A stretch of DNA of 6,510 nucleotides, from NCBI GenBank assembly GCA_021295935.1, contig JAGWBL010000068.1, forward strand, positions 1 through 6,510. Direction: 5' to 3'. A model generated the notes under the pieces. That model saw nothing but the letters and a program-made list of their open reading frames with translations. It searched no databases and had not been told where the DNA came from. A program made the translations under genes and the position numbers. Every line of letters starts with the position of its first letter. Position 1 is the stretch's first letter. This document shows, in pieces, positions 1-6,307 of this stretch. The stretch is from Pseudomonadales bacterium (GTDB taxonomy: Bacteria > Pseudomonadota > Gammaproteobacteria > Pseudomonadales > Azotimanducaceae).

Positions 1-425
1 TCCTTCAGCACGCGCAACACCTCCCCGCCTGAATCGCGATCGTGAATGAACAGCGGCATGCCGGCTCCCAACGCGATCTCGACCTGAGCCCGGAACACAC
101 GCTCCTGATTTTCGCGAGAAGCAAAGTCACGAAAGTGATCCAGCCCGGTCTCGCCTACTGCGACCACATGCTCATCCCGGATCAGGCGCCTCACTTCTTC
201 CATGTCATCTTCGGTCGCCCGGTCAGCGTGGTGAGGGTGTATCCCGGCGGTCGCGCTCAGAATGTCCGGATGCAAGCGCGCGAGGGCAGCGGATGCCCGG
301 CTTGAGCGATTGCAGGTGCCGGTCACGATGATGTGTTCCACTCCCTCGGCCCGGGCCCGCACGAGCACTTCGTCCAGATCGCCTGCGAACTCGCTCGACG
401 TCAGGTTGGCACCTATGTCAATCAA
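1..425 (-). CDS. tatD: TatD-family metal-dependent hydrolase/DNase, 5' part (3' end outside window)
   Basis: The first 141 codons of a TatD-type hydrolase are visible; the gene runs off the left edge. TatD proteins are cytoplasmic TIM-barrel metalloenzymes of the amidohydrolase superfamily, reported to act as 3'-5' exonucleases or DNases. Seen in the sequence: an N-terminal IDIGANLTSSEF (residues 2-13), AGIHPHH (60-66), GETGLDHFRDF (91-101) and PLFIHDRD (124-131). H63, E92 and H128 fall where the family places metal ligands or active-site residues. The DIGxNL opening matches E. coli TatD and eukaryotic TATDN1 rather than the DxHxH opening of the YcfH and YjjV paralogues. The start is taken as the TTG at 425-423. 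It directly opens the conserved first strand, is preceded by GAAAGGG with 7 bases of spacing, and no ATG lies in frame between it and the upstream in-frame stop. It is the last visible gene of the uspA-slt-tatD directon. The family is secure; the TatD subtype is likely. Confidence 0.9.
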   Translation of the reverse strand, partial: MIDIGANLTSSEFAGDLDEVLVRARAEGVEHIIVTGTCNRSSRASAALARLHPDILSATAGIHPHHADRATEDDMEEVRRLIRDEHVVAVGETGLDHFRDFASRENQERVFRAQVEIALGAGMPLFIHDRDSGGEVLRVLK

Positions 426-439
426 GAAAGAGCCCTTTC
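426..439 (-). promoter_or_regulatory. tatD ribosome binding site inside a small inverted repeat
   Basis: On the minus strand GAAAGGGCTCTTTC lies directly before the TTG start. GAAAG and CTTTC can pair as a 5-bp stem with the 4-base loop GGCT. The likely Shine-Dalgarno stretch AAAGGG (438-433) is partly inside the stem. The Shine-Dalgarno role decides the start codon. The hairpin is short and probably weak, so any effect on translation is speculation. Confidence 0.4.
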
Positions 440-493
440 GAGCACCGGACTTTCATCGGACAATCAGTTCGTGGGGGAAAAGGAAGGGACGGT

Positions 494-2344
494 CTACACG
501 ATTGAGAAAGCCAGCACGTTCTTGACGTAGTTCCGAGTCTCGTAGTAGGTGATCCGCTCGATCCATGCAAAGGTGTCCATGCCTGAACTGTTGTTCAGCC
601 ACCTGCGTGCGTTCTTTCGGCCCGCGTTGTACGCCGCCGCAGCGATCGCGCGATTGCCGTCAAACTCTTCCAGCAACTCGGCAAGATGGTGTGCGCCCAG
701 CGGAATGTTGAAGCTGGGATCCAGCAGCCTGGTGGCGCTGGGGTCAGGAAAGGTGACGCGTCGCGCGGTGCTCCTCGCCGTGGCGGGCATCATCTGCATG
801 ATGCCCAACGCGCCAACTCTCGATTTTGCCTTGGGCATGAACGCGCTCTCCTGTCGCGCGATGGCGAACAGGAACGGCAGGTCCACGGAAGTCGCAAACG
901 ACGCCTTGCGAAAGTTGCGTTCGTACTCAAGAGGGAACCGAACGGCGATGACGTCATGAAGTCCCATTGCGTTGGCGGCGAATATCGCCTGATCTGTCCA
1001 TCCCGCATTGTTGAGCAAGGCTGCAACCGCAAGCTTGTCCTCCAATGCCAAGTCGGCGGCAAGCAGTTTCCATTCGCGTTTCGCGTTGACCAAGTCCCCA
1101 ACGGCGAGCAGCTCCAACAGACGCGCCACACCGGGATGGCGTTCGACGCCAGATTTCAAAACGGAATCCGGCACCGACAATTCGTTCATGGATGGCGGCG
1201 CTCCGAGAACCGCGGCAGCCGCAAATCCATAGTAGGTCCGAACGGAGGCTATCTCATCTAGCAAAGATGGAGCATCGGGAAGCGCCAGCTCGTACGCAAT
1301 TCTTCCACGCCAGTACTGCCACTTGAACTCCTGGGCATCGGGATCCGGCATGGTGCCTAGCCATTGCCACGCGCTGTCCCATTCACGAAGAGCTACTGCA
1401 GCATCCACAATTGCGCCAATCGTCTCCGGAGTACGATCGGTCTGCACGTGGGCCGGCAACTTGCGGTCCTGGGCACGCAAGCGCTCAAACGAGTCGTCGA
1501 GTTCGAGCCGGTCAGCTTCGCTGAAGGCGTACCGCTCTCGATAGACCTTCCAGAGTTGTTCGGCTTTGTCCAGATGGCTTCGAGCGTGCCGCTTCAGTCC
1601 ATGAGCCAACCCCTCGCGACCCCATTGGTCATCGGGAAAGTACGAGGATGTTCTTGTGCGGGCAGGGTTGACATGCACTTCGTAGAACTGACGCGCTCGG
1701 GAGAGGCGAGGCTCAGAGAAAAACCGCAACAGGTACCGAGCAAGCGACCGGGAATTCCCTTCCAGCGCCAACCGCAGCCGCTTCCACGCCAGGTCTTCGG
1801 TCAGGTGACCGGCGCGCATCCAAGCCGCGAAAAGCGAATCGCACGCTTTCGGCTGAGACTCGCCGACAACCCAAAGTTTCGGAACGAGTTCCATGGCCTC
1901 GGAAACTCGGTTGACATGAAGCAATGCCTGACCGAAGTAGCACACGGTTTCCGTGTTCTCGGAACCCTCAAAGGCGTTCGCCAGTCGTTGCCAACGTCCC
2001 CTCTGGCCCTGGATCAGCTGCCAACGCTGAAACAGGAGATCATCCAAGGGCGTTCCCGCGAGTCGCTCTCGATAGCCCGAGACCTGTCTTGTGTTCAGAC
2101 TTCGGATCTGTCGCGAGGCATCGTGATAGACCAGGTATGGATGCAGAGCGTAGTCCGACAGCTCGTTCTTAAGCCGGTTGAATTCGGACTGACGTCCGTT
2201 GCGGACAGCGGACAGCGCGTTCAGGTACTTGGTGCGCTTCTCGTACAGTTCACCGTCAAACGGAAGTGAACTGTCGGCTGCCGTCGTGGAACATGCGATG
2301 AGACATGAAACAAGTGCCGTCGCGATGAATTGGACTCGTAGCAA
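494..2344 (-). CDS. slt: Lytic murein transglycosylase, Slt70 family, probable lipoprotein
   Basis: This enzyme cleaves the MurNAc-GlcNAc bond of peptidoglycan to give 1,6-anhydro-muropeptides in cell-wall turnover. With the TTG start at 2344-2342 it has 616 residues, close to Slt70. Residues about 19-470 form the helical superhelix typical of the family (YYGFAAAAVLG at 371-381). The goose-lysozyme-like catalytic domain follows, with IARQESAF (catalytic Glu499), GIMQMMP (514-520), AYNAG (571-575) and ETRNYVKNVLAF near the end. The TTG start is chosen because AGGA (2353-2350) lies 5 bases before it, overlapping the uspA stop. It also makes the protein begin with a signal peptide ending LIAC (residues 15-18), a good lipobox, followed by Ser, which fits outer-membrane sorting. 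An in-frame ATG at 2404 would add 20 residues, overlap uspA by 53 bases, lacks a good Shine-Dalgarno and would bury the signal. The C-terminus stops at AFSIV, about 30 residues before the E. coli end. The family is certain; lipoprotein status is inferred. Confidence 0.95.
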   Translation of the reverse strand: MLRVQFIATALVSCLIACSTTAADSSLPFDGELYEKRTKYLNALSAVRNGRQSEFNRLKNELSDYALHPYLVYHDASRQIRSLNTRQVSGYRERLAGTPLDDLLFQRWQLIQGQRGRWQRLANAFEGSENTETVCYFGQALLHVNRVSEAMELVPKLWVVGESQPKACDSLFAAWMRAGHLTEDLAWKRLRLALEGNSRSLARYLLRFFSEPRLSRARQFYEVHVNPARTRTSSYFPDDQWGREGLAHGLKRHARSHLDKAEQLWKVYRERYAFSEADRLELDDSFERLRAQDRKLPAHVQTDRTPETIGAIVDAAVALREWDSAWQWLGTMPDPDAQEFKWQYWRGRIAYELALPDAPSLLDEIASVRTYYGFAAAAVLGAPPSMNELSVPDSVLKSGVERHPGVARLLELLAVGDLVNAKREWKLLAADLALEDKLAVAALLNNAGWTDQAIFAANAMGLHDVIAVRFPLEYERNFRKASFATSVDLPFLFAIARQESAFMPKAKSRVGALGIMQMMPATARSTARRVTFPDPSATRLLDPSFNIPLGAHHLAELLEEFDGNRAIAAAAYNAGRKNARRWLNNSSGMDTFAWIERITYYETRNYVKNVLAFSIV

Positions 2345-2349
2345 GGCGG

Positions 2350-2353
2350 TCCT
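2350..2353 (-). promoter_or_regulatory. slt ribosome binding site overlapping the uspA stop codon
   Basis: Minus-strand AGGA is 5 bases before the TTG at 2344 and shares bases with the TAG stop of uspA (2354-2352). This arrangement suggests translational coupling of slt to uspA and is the main evidence for the TTG start. Confidence 0.55.
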
Positions 2354-2795
2354 ATCTGGCGGGAGAACCGACTCGCACTGCCAACACGTCGCAGCGTGCT
2401 CCATTCAGGACACCGTTCGCGGTGGAACCGAGCAGAAGAGAGAGTCCGTGGCGTCCATGGCTCCCGACCACGATGACATCGGCGTCAGCCTCGCAAGCCA
2501 CTCTTCGGATTTCGCTCTCGGTGCGACCGCAGGCGAGGTGTTGACGCTCGGAGGGCACACCGATTGAATGGGCGAACTCCTGAAGCTGGGAAGCCGCTTG
2601 CTCCTGCACGCAGCCCTGAATGGCCGCCAAGTCTGTCGGCACGTCGCCGCCGTACGCGATGCTCATGGGCTCGAGCACGTGAATCACATGCAGTTCGCAA
2701 TTGCACTCCTGCGCAAGCTGCACCGCCCGTTCGGCAACATGTTCGCACTCGTCGGTCAGATCGACAGCCAAGAGAATGCGTGTGTATCTGCTCAC
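2352..2795 (-). CDS. uspA: Universal stress protein, UspA family
   Basis: A 147-residue single-domain Usp protein, the usual length for the family. These cytoplasmic Rossmann-like proteins dimerise and accumulate in growth arrest or stress; their biochemical role is poorly defined. Seen: N-terminal strand ILLAVDLTDE (residues 7-16), HVIHV (36-40), DADVIVVGSHGRHGLS (104-119), GSTANGVL (123-130) and CDVLAVRV (135-142). The nucleotide loop reads G111-x2-G114 and then only 8 residues before G123-S124. The ATP-binding class (MJ0577 type) has 9, so this protein resembles E. coli UspA, which is thought not to bind ATP. The start is the GTG at 2795; an in-frame stop (TAA) lies upstream with no alternative start between, and no clear Shine-Dalgarno is visible. 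It is the first gene of the uspA-slt-tatD directon and is divergent from the gene at 2908. The symbol is by family; orthology to E. coli uspA itself is not shown. Confidence 0.93.
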   Translation of the reverse strand: MSRYTRILLAVDLTDECEHVAERAVQLAQECNCELHVIHVLEPMSIAYGGDVPTDLAAIQGCVQEQAASQLQEFAHSIGVPSERQHLACGRTESEIRRVACEADADVIVVGSHGRHGLSLLLGSTANGVLNGARCDVLAVRVGSPAR

Positions 2796-2907
2796 GGGGA
2801 TCGATGCGACGAAGAGACGCTTACATTACTCAGGTCAATTATCCGCGTTGCTGCTGGAACCCTGCCCGACGGGTTCGAACAGTCTGTGTGGAACGCAGGG
2901 GAAGAGA
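2796..2907. promoter_or_regulatory. Divergent intergenic region, probable back-to-back promoters
   Basis: These 112 bases lie between the divergent starts of uspA and the 2908 gene and must hold the promoters for both unless transcription enters from further away. On the minus strand GATAAT (2843-2838) would suit a -10 box 42 bases before the uspA start, but I see no matching -35. An inverted repeat pairs GAACCC (2857-2862) with GGGTTC (2871-2876) over an 8-base loop, and an 8-base palindrome GTTCGAAC sits at 2873-2880. No clear plus-strand promoter is visible. The region's function follows from gene layout; the individual boxes are weak. Confidence 0.45.
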
Positions 2908-3465
2908 GTGAAGTTTGCGTACTTTCTTGTCGGGTTGATCCTGGTTGCCGGGGTTGGTGGCGTCGTTGCCATCATGCCTAGCAAGCGCGATCGATTTCAG
3001 GCGCGAGTTCGCGCTGAAGCGCGTCAGCAAGGCCTCATCGTCGAGAGCGTTCGCCTTCCCAGGCTCATTCTTCGAGCGGAGGACCGCGTGTCTGCCGGCG
3101 GCAGGCTTCGCAAGACAAGCCGCATGTGCGTTCGCTATCGCAAGCGGTTCACCCGTCGAATCGATCATGCTCCCACCTGGAGACTGCTGCGCGATCCGTC
3201 GTCCTCCACACCTATCGTTGGCTGGCGTGCGGACGACGATGAGATCCGGGGCGTCAATCTCTTTCAGTCCGAGTTCTGGCAAGCTATGGAGGCCCTGCTA
3301 CGAGACGCGCCGCAAGAGTGCTGGGGTGTTCAGGCGCTCGAGGATTCGAGCGCTTGGCTCGGCACCGAGGAGCCGGGGGCGGCATCTTTCGACGCTGCAG
3401 CCCTCCGGATGAGCAAGTTTCTGGACCGGCTCGAGGGGTTCCATGCGACATTCTCGATTGGCTGA
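2908..3465 (+). CDS. Predicted single-pass membrane protein of unknown function
   Basis: The 185-residue product starts at GTG 2908, 5 bases after AGGGGA (2897-2902), a strong Shine-Dalgarno. The reading frame is open further upstream, but that stretch crosses the uspA region and has no comparable site. One hydrophobic segment (about residues 4-22, FAYFLVGLILVAGVGGVVAI) is followed directly by MPSKRDRFQARVRAEA, so a cytoplasmic body anchored at the N-terminus fits the positive-inside rule. An uncleaved anchor is more likely than a signal peptide because no AxA-type site follows. The rest is a mixed domain with a basic middle (about 75-95) and a Trp/Leu-rich acidic C-terminal part (about 115-180). 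The MPSxRxR...GLxV pattern after the anchor recalls small topA-neighbour proteins of gammaproteobacteria, some labelled YajC-like in annotations; that is memory only, and I would not call it YajC. I assign no function. It is co-directional with topA, 223 bases upstream. Confidence 0.8.
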   Translation: MKFAYFLVGLILVAGVGGVVAIMPSKRDRFQARVRAEARQQGLIVESVRLPRLILRAEDRVSAGGRLRKTSRMCVRYRKRFTRRIDHAPTWRLLRDPSSSTPIVGWRADDDEIRGVNLFQSEFWQAMEALLRDAPQECWGVQALEDSSAWLGTEEPGAASFDAAALRMSKFLDRLEGFHATFSIG

Positions 3466-3688
3466 ACGAGAGCGATCTTCAGGCAACTCTGAACGCCGTG
3501 ACGCGCACCCAATTTAGCACTCGGACTAGACTCCCACGCGTAACCAAGCAGACTTGACGGACCGTTCAGATACCTGCAGAGGGAATCCAGCATGCAATTC
3601 CCCTGTCTGAAAAGAGCAGCAGCGGCTGCCAATTCAAGGAGAAAGAAGCGATACCTAGGGGATCCTCAAGCCACGTGAGAATAGGGAA
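3466..3688 (+). promoter_or_regulatory. topA upstream region
   Basis: This 223-base spacer is the likely site of the topA promoter. TTGACG (3554-3559) resembles a -35 box, but no good -10 stands 16-18 bases downstream, so no promoter can be fixed. An inverted repeat GGGAAT (3581-3586)/ATTCCC (3597-3602) with a 10-base loop lies in the leader. AAGGAG (3636-3641) is a strong Shine-Dalgarno-like sequence with no ATG, GTG or TTG at a working distance. I see no rho-independent terminator for the upstream gene. Confidence 0.4.
3592..3678 (+). CDS. Possible 28-residue leader peptide upstream of topA
   Basis: An ATG at 3592 follows GAGGGA (3579-3584) with 7 bases of spacing, a near-ideal ribosome binding site. 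The 28-codon frame ends in TGA at 3676-3678, 10 bases before the topA ATG. The peptide has a run of five alanines (residues 9-13) and a basic cluster RRKKR (16-20), with no membrane segment. The start codon sits in the loop of the GGGAAT/ATTCCC hairpin and the Shine-Dalgarno bases fall in its stem. It could be a leader that couples or tunes topA translation, or chance. The site quality and position are seen; expression and function are inferred. I know of no established topA leader peptide. Confidence 0.25.
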   Translation: MQFPCLKRAAAAANSRRKKRYLGDPQAT

Positions 3689-6259
3689 ATGCCACAATCT
3701 CTAGTTATCGTCGAGTCGCCAGGGAAGACGAAGACGATCAGCAGGTATCTCGGCAAGGGATACCGCGTCGAATCGAGTCTTGGTCACGTCAGGGACCTGC
3801 CGCAGTCCTCCGGAGAACGCTTCCAGAGGCGAATGACCAACGAACAGTTGGGTATCGATCCCGAGAATGGATGGAGCGCCAAGTACGAGATCATTCCGGG
3901 CAAGGAGAAGCAAGTCTCGGAACTGGCGAGGCTGGCGTCATCGTCTGAAGTCGTCTATCTCGCGACAGACCTCGACCGCGAGGGCGAGGCGATCGCATGG
4001 CACTTGCAGGAGTTGCTTTCGGAGAGCCGAGCTTGCCGCTGTCGGAGTCCCGACATGAGTCCGCTCGAGTTCAAGCGGGTCGTATTCGGCGAAATCACGA
4101 AGGGGGCCATCGCGAAGGCCTTTGAACGGCCGGGCGTCGTCCACCAAGAGCGGGTCAACGCCCAGCAGGCTCGACGATTTCTCGATCGCGTCGTGGGATT
4201 CAGGTTGAGCGAATTGCTGCGACGCAAAGTTGGCCGAGGCATGTCCGCCGGGCGCGTGCAGTCGGTGGCGGTGCGAATGATCGTGGAAAGGGAACGCGAA
4301 ATCCGTTCCTTCCTACCAGAGGAGTACTGGGAAGCGACCGCCGATCTCCGTCGATCCAGCGAGTCGGCGACTTGCCGATTCAAGGTTGCGACTCGGGGGA
4401 AGGCCAGATTTCGACCTGGCACCAAGGATGAGGCGGAAGAAGCCCTGCGTGCGCTGAAGCAGTGTGCCTTTCATGTTGCGGAAGTCAATGAATCACGACG
4501 GTCCGAAAAACCTCGTCCTCCGTTCAAAACCTCAACCCTGCAGCAGACGGCCTCGTCGCAGCTTGGATTCAGTGGAAAGAAGACCATGCTCCTGGCACAG
4601 AGACTCTACGAAGCGGGGTTGATCACGTACATGCGTACGGACAGCACGAACCTGTCCGCAGATGCGATCGGAAAGGTGCGAAATTTCATCGAGCGCAAGT
4701 ACGGCATCGACTACTTGCCCGCCAATCCGAATCGATTCTCGACCAGCAAGACGGCTCAGGAAGCACACGAAGCCATAAGACCGACCGACGCCATGGACGA
4801 CGAGACCGGGCGCGCGGCGCAACTGGAACGGGACCAACTTCGGCTGTACGAGCTGATACGCAGGCGATTCGTCTCGTGCCAGATGAGCCCCGCACAGTAC
4901 AAGAGCACAACGGTTACCGTGCACGCAGGAGAGTTCGAACTGAGTACGAAAGGACGCGTCGTGTTGTTCGACGGCTTCACCCGGGTCCTGCCGGCACGCA
5001 GGTCGTCGCCCGAAGACCAACTGCTTCCCGAGTATCAGGAAACCGAGCGCCTCACCTGCGTGAAGGCCGACACCGACCAGCACTTCACCCGTCCCAAGCC
5101 GCGGTACAGCGAAGCTTCCTTGATCAGGGAGTTGGACAGCAAGGGAATCGGCCGTCCCAGCACGTTCAATGCCATCCTCTCGAAGATCGAGGAACGAGGG
5201 TATGTGAAGCTCAAGGAGAAGCGATTCCACGCCGAGCGGATGGGAGAGTTGGTGACGGACCGCCTTTGCCGCTCCTTCACAAATCTGATGGACTATGAGT
5301 TCACCCAGGATGTCGAGAAGCAATTGGACGCCATCGCGAACGGCGATGCCGACTGGAAGGTTGTCCTGGACGAGTTCTACGCCAACTTCAAGCAACAACT
5401 CGAGCTCGCCAGCCAGCCGAGTGGAATGCCACGCAACCCTGGAATCGAAGTCGGCATCGCGTGCGAGCAGTGCAAACGACCGATGCGCCTCCGAACTGCC
5501 AAGACGGGTGTGTTCCTGGGATGCAGCGGCTTTGCCTTGCCTGCCAAGGAGCGGTGCAAATCGACGATGAGTCTCCAGCCCTCCAGCGACTTGCCCAAAT
5601 CCGAGGACGACGAGTTGCAGAGGCTGTTGACCCAGCGTCGATGCGACGAGTGTGGATGCTCAATGCTGTCGTTCGTGGTCGACGAGAGACGGATGCTGCA
5701 CCTCTGCTCGAACACGCGCGAGTGCCAGCAAGTCATCATCGAGCATGGACAGTTCACGGCCGCTGCCTACGACGGGCCGGTTCTGGAATGCGACAAGTGC
5801 GGCGCGGAGATGCACCGCCGAGTCGGAAGGTTCGGCAGCTACTTTGCTTGCACCAAGTGCAAGAACACGCGCAAGATCAAGCGTAACGGCGAGGTTGCAG
5901 CACCCAAGGAGGACCCGATCCCGATGCCGGAATTGAGTTGCGAGGACGCCAGCGACTTCTACATCTTGAGGGATGGGGAATCGGGCATTTTTCTGGCGGC
6001 GAGCAAGTTTCCGAAGAATCGCAAGACGAGAGCTCCAAAGGTCAAGGAACTGATACCCCACGGATCGGCTTTGGCAGAGAAGTACAAGTTCTTGCTCTCC
6101 GCGCCGCAGGAATCTCCCGAGGGGGAGGACGCCGTCGTTCGATGGTCAAGAAAGAACAAGGAACACTACGTCACCGTGGCAGGCAAGCAACGGAACGCTT
6201 GGATGTGTGTGTATCGCGGCGGCGCGTGGCATGACAACAGCCAACGCACCGGCAAGTGA
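3689..6259 (+). CDS. topA: DNA topoisomerase I (type IA, omega protein)
   Basis: This cytoplasmic enzyme relaxes negatively supercoiled DNA by Mg2+-dependent cutting and passing of one strand through a 5'-phosphotyrosine link. The 856 residues are close to the 865 of E. coli TopA. In order: the Toprim domain with LVIVESPGKTKT (5-16, catalytic Glu9, Lys13) and LATDLDREGEAIAWH (91-105; Asp94, Asp96, Glu98); VNAQQARRFLDRVVG (156-170); SAGRVQSVAVR (186-196); the active-site stretch ITYMRTDSTNL with nucleophile Tyr314 and Arg316; QEAHEAIRP (357-365); and GIGRPSTF (486-493). Three four-Cys zinc modules follow: C592/C595/C612/C623, C652/C655/C673/C679 and C701/C704/C721/C724. A cysteine-poor ribbon-type C-terminal domain (about 755-850) ends the protein. 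All catalytic residues are present. The ATG at 3689 is the only start consistent with the family N-terminus; an in-frame stop lies at 3656-3658. Its nearest Shine-Dalgarno-like sequence, AGGG (3683-3686), is only 2 bases away, which is unusually close. Confidence 0.99.
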   Translation: MPQSLVIVESPGKTKTISRYLGKGYRVESSLGHVRDLPQSSGERFQRRMTNEQLGIDPENGWSAKYEIIPGKEKQVSELARLASSSEVVYLATDLDREGEAIAWHLQELLSESRACRCRSPDMSPLEFKRVVFGEITKGAIAKAFERPGVVHQERVNAQQARRFLDRVVGFRLSELLRRKVGRGMSAGRVQSVAVRMIVEREREIRSFLPEEYWEATADLRRSSESATCRFKVATRGKARFRPGTKDEAEEALRALKQCAFHVAEVNESRRSEKPRPPFKTSTLQQTASSQLGFSGKKTMLLAQRLYEAGLITYMRTDSTNLSADAIGKVRNFIERKYGIDYLPANPNRFSTSKTAQEAHEAIRPTDAMDDETGRAAQLERDQLRLYELIRRRFVSCQMSPAQYKSTTVTVHAGEFELSTKGRVVLFDGFTRVLPARRSSPEDQLLPEYQETERLTCVKADTDQHFTRPKPRYSEASLIRELDSKGIGRPSTFNAILSKIEERGYVKLKEKRFHAERMGELVTDRLCRSFTNLMDYEFTQDVEKQLDAIANGDADWKVVLDEFYANFKQQLELASQPSGMPRNPGIEVGIACEQCKRPMRLRTAKTGVFLGCSGFALPAKERCKSTMSLQPSSDLPKSEDDELQRLLTQRRCDECGCSMLSFVVDERRMLHLCSNTRECQQVIIEHGQFTAAAYDGPVLECDKCGAEMHRRVGRFGSYFACTKCKNTRKIKRNGEVAAPKEDPIPMPELSCEDASDFYILRDGESGIFLAASKFPKNRKTRAPKVKELIPHGSALAEKYKFLLSAPQESPEGEDAVVRWSRKNKEHYVTVAGKQRNAWMCVYRGGAWHDNSQRTGK

Positions 6260-6307
6260 CGGACCTGCGCGCGGTGATCGTGTCGGATTGGCAGTGCAGA
6301 CTTGCCG
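6260..6307. other. Short convergent spacer between topA and lexA
   Basis: Forty-eight bases separate the two stop codons. The best structure is an imperfect hairpin at 6290-6306, in which GGCA pairs with TGCC and GT with AC around a bulged T and a 4-base loop. No T-run follows on either strand, so it is not a convincing rho-independent terminator. The two transcripts may overlap or rely on Rho. Confidence 0.3.

Noticed and set aside
426..452. A 12-codon ORF starting at ATG 452 and overlapping the tatD start
   Set aside because: It is very short, has no clear ribosome binding site and is out of frame with tatD; it is probably chance.
1364..2269. A 301-codon plus-strand open frame opposite slt
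   Set aside because: It is antisense to a gene with clear family motifs, its product shows no domain, and its openness is explained by codon bias of slt.
2344..2404. Extending slt to the ATG at 2404
   Set aside because: It lacks a good Shine-Dalgarno, overlaps uspA by 53 bases and hides the signal peptide; the TTG at 2344 explains the sequence better.
2839..3282. A 147-codon minus-strand open frame opposite the membrane-protein gene, starting in that gene and ending in the divergent region
   Set aside because: The plus-strand frame has a strong Shine-Dalgarno and a membrane anchor; the antisense frame has neither and would run through the divergent promoter region.
3554..3588. A sigma-70 promoter for topA beginning at TTGACG
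   Set aside because: No -10-like hexamer occurs at 16-18 bases; the nearest, GATACC, is too close.
4532..5398. A 288-codon minus-strand open frame opposite topA
   Set aside because: It lies wholly within topA, whose catalytic motifs are encoded on the other strand, and its translation has no recognisable motif.
6290..6306. Bidirectional terminator between topA and lexA
   Set aside because: The hairpin is short with a bulge and there is no T-run on either strand.
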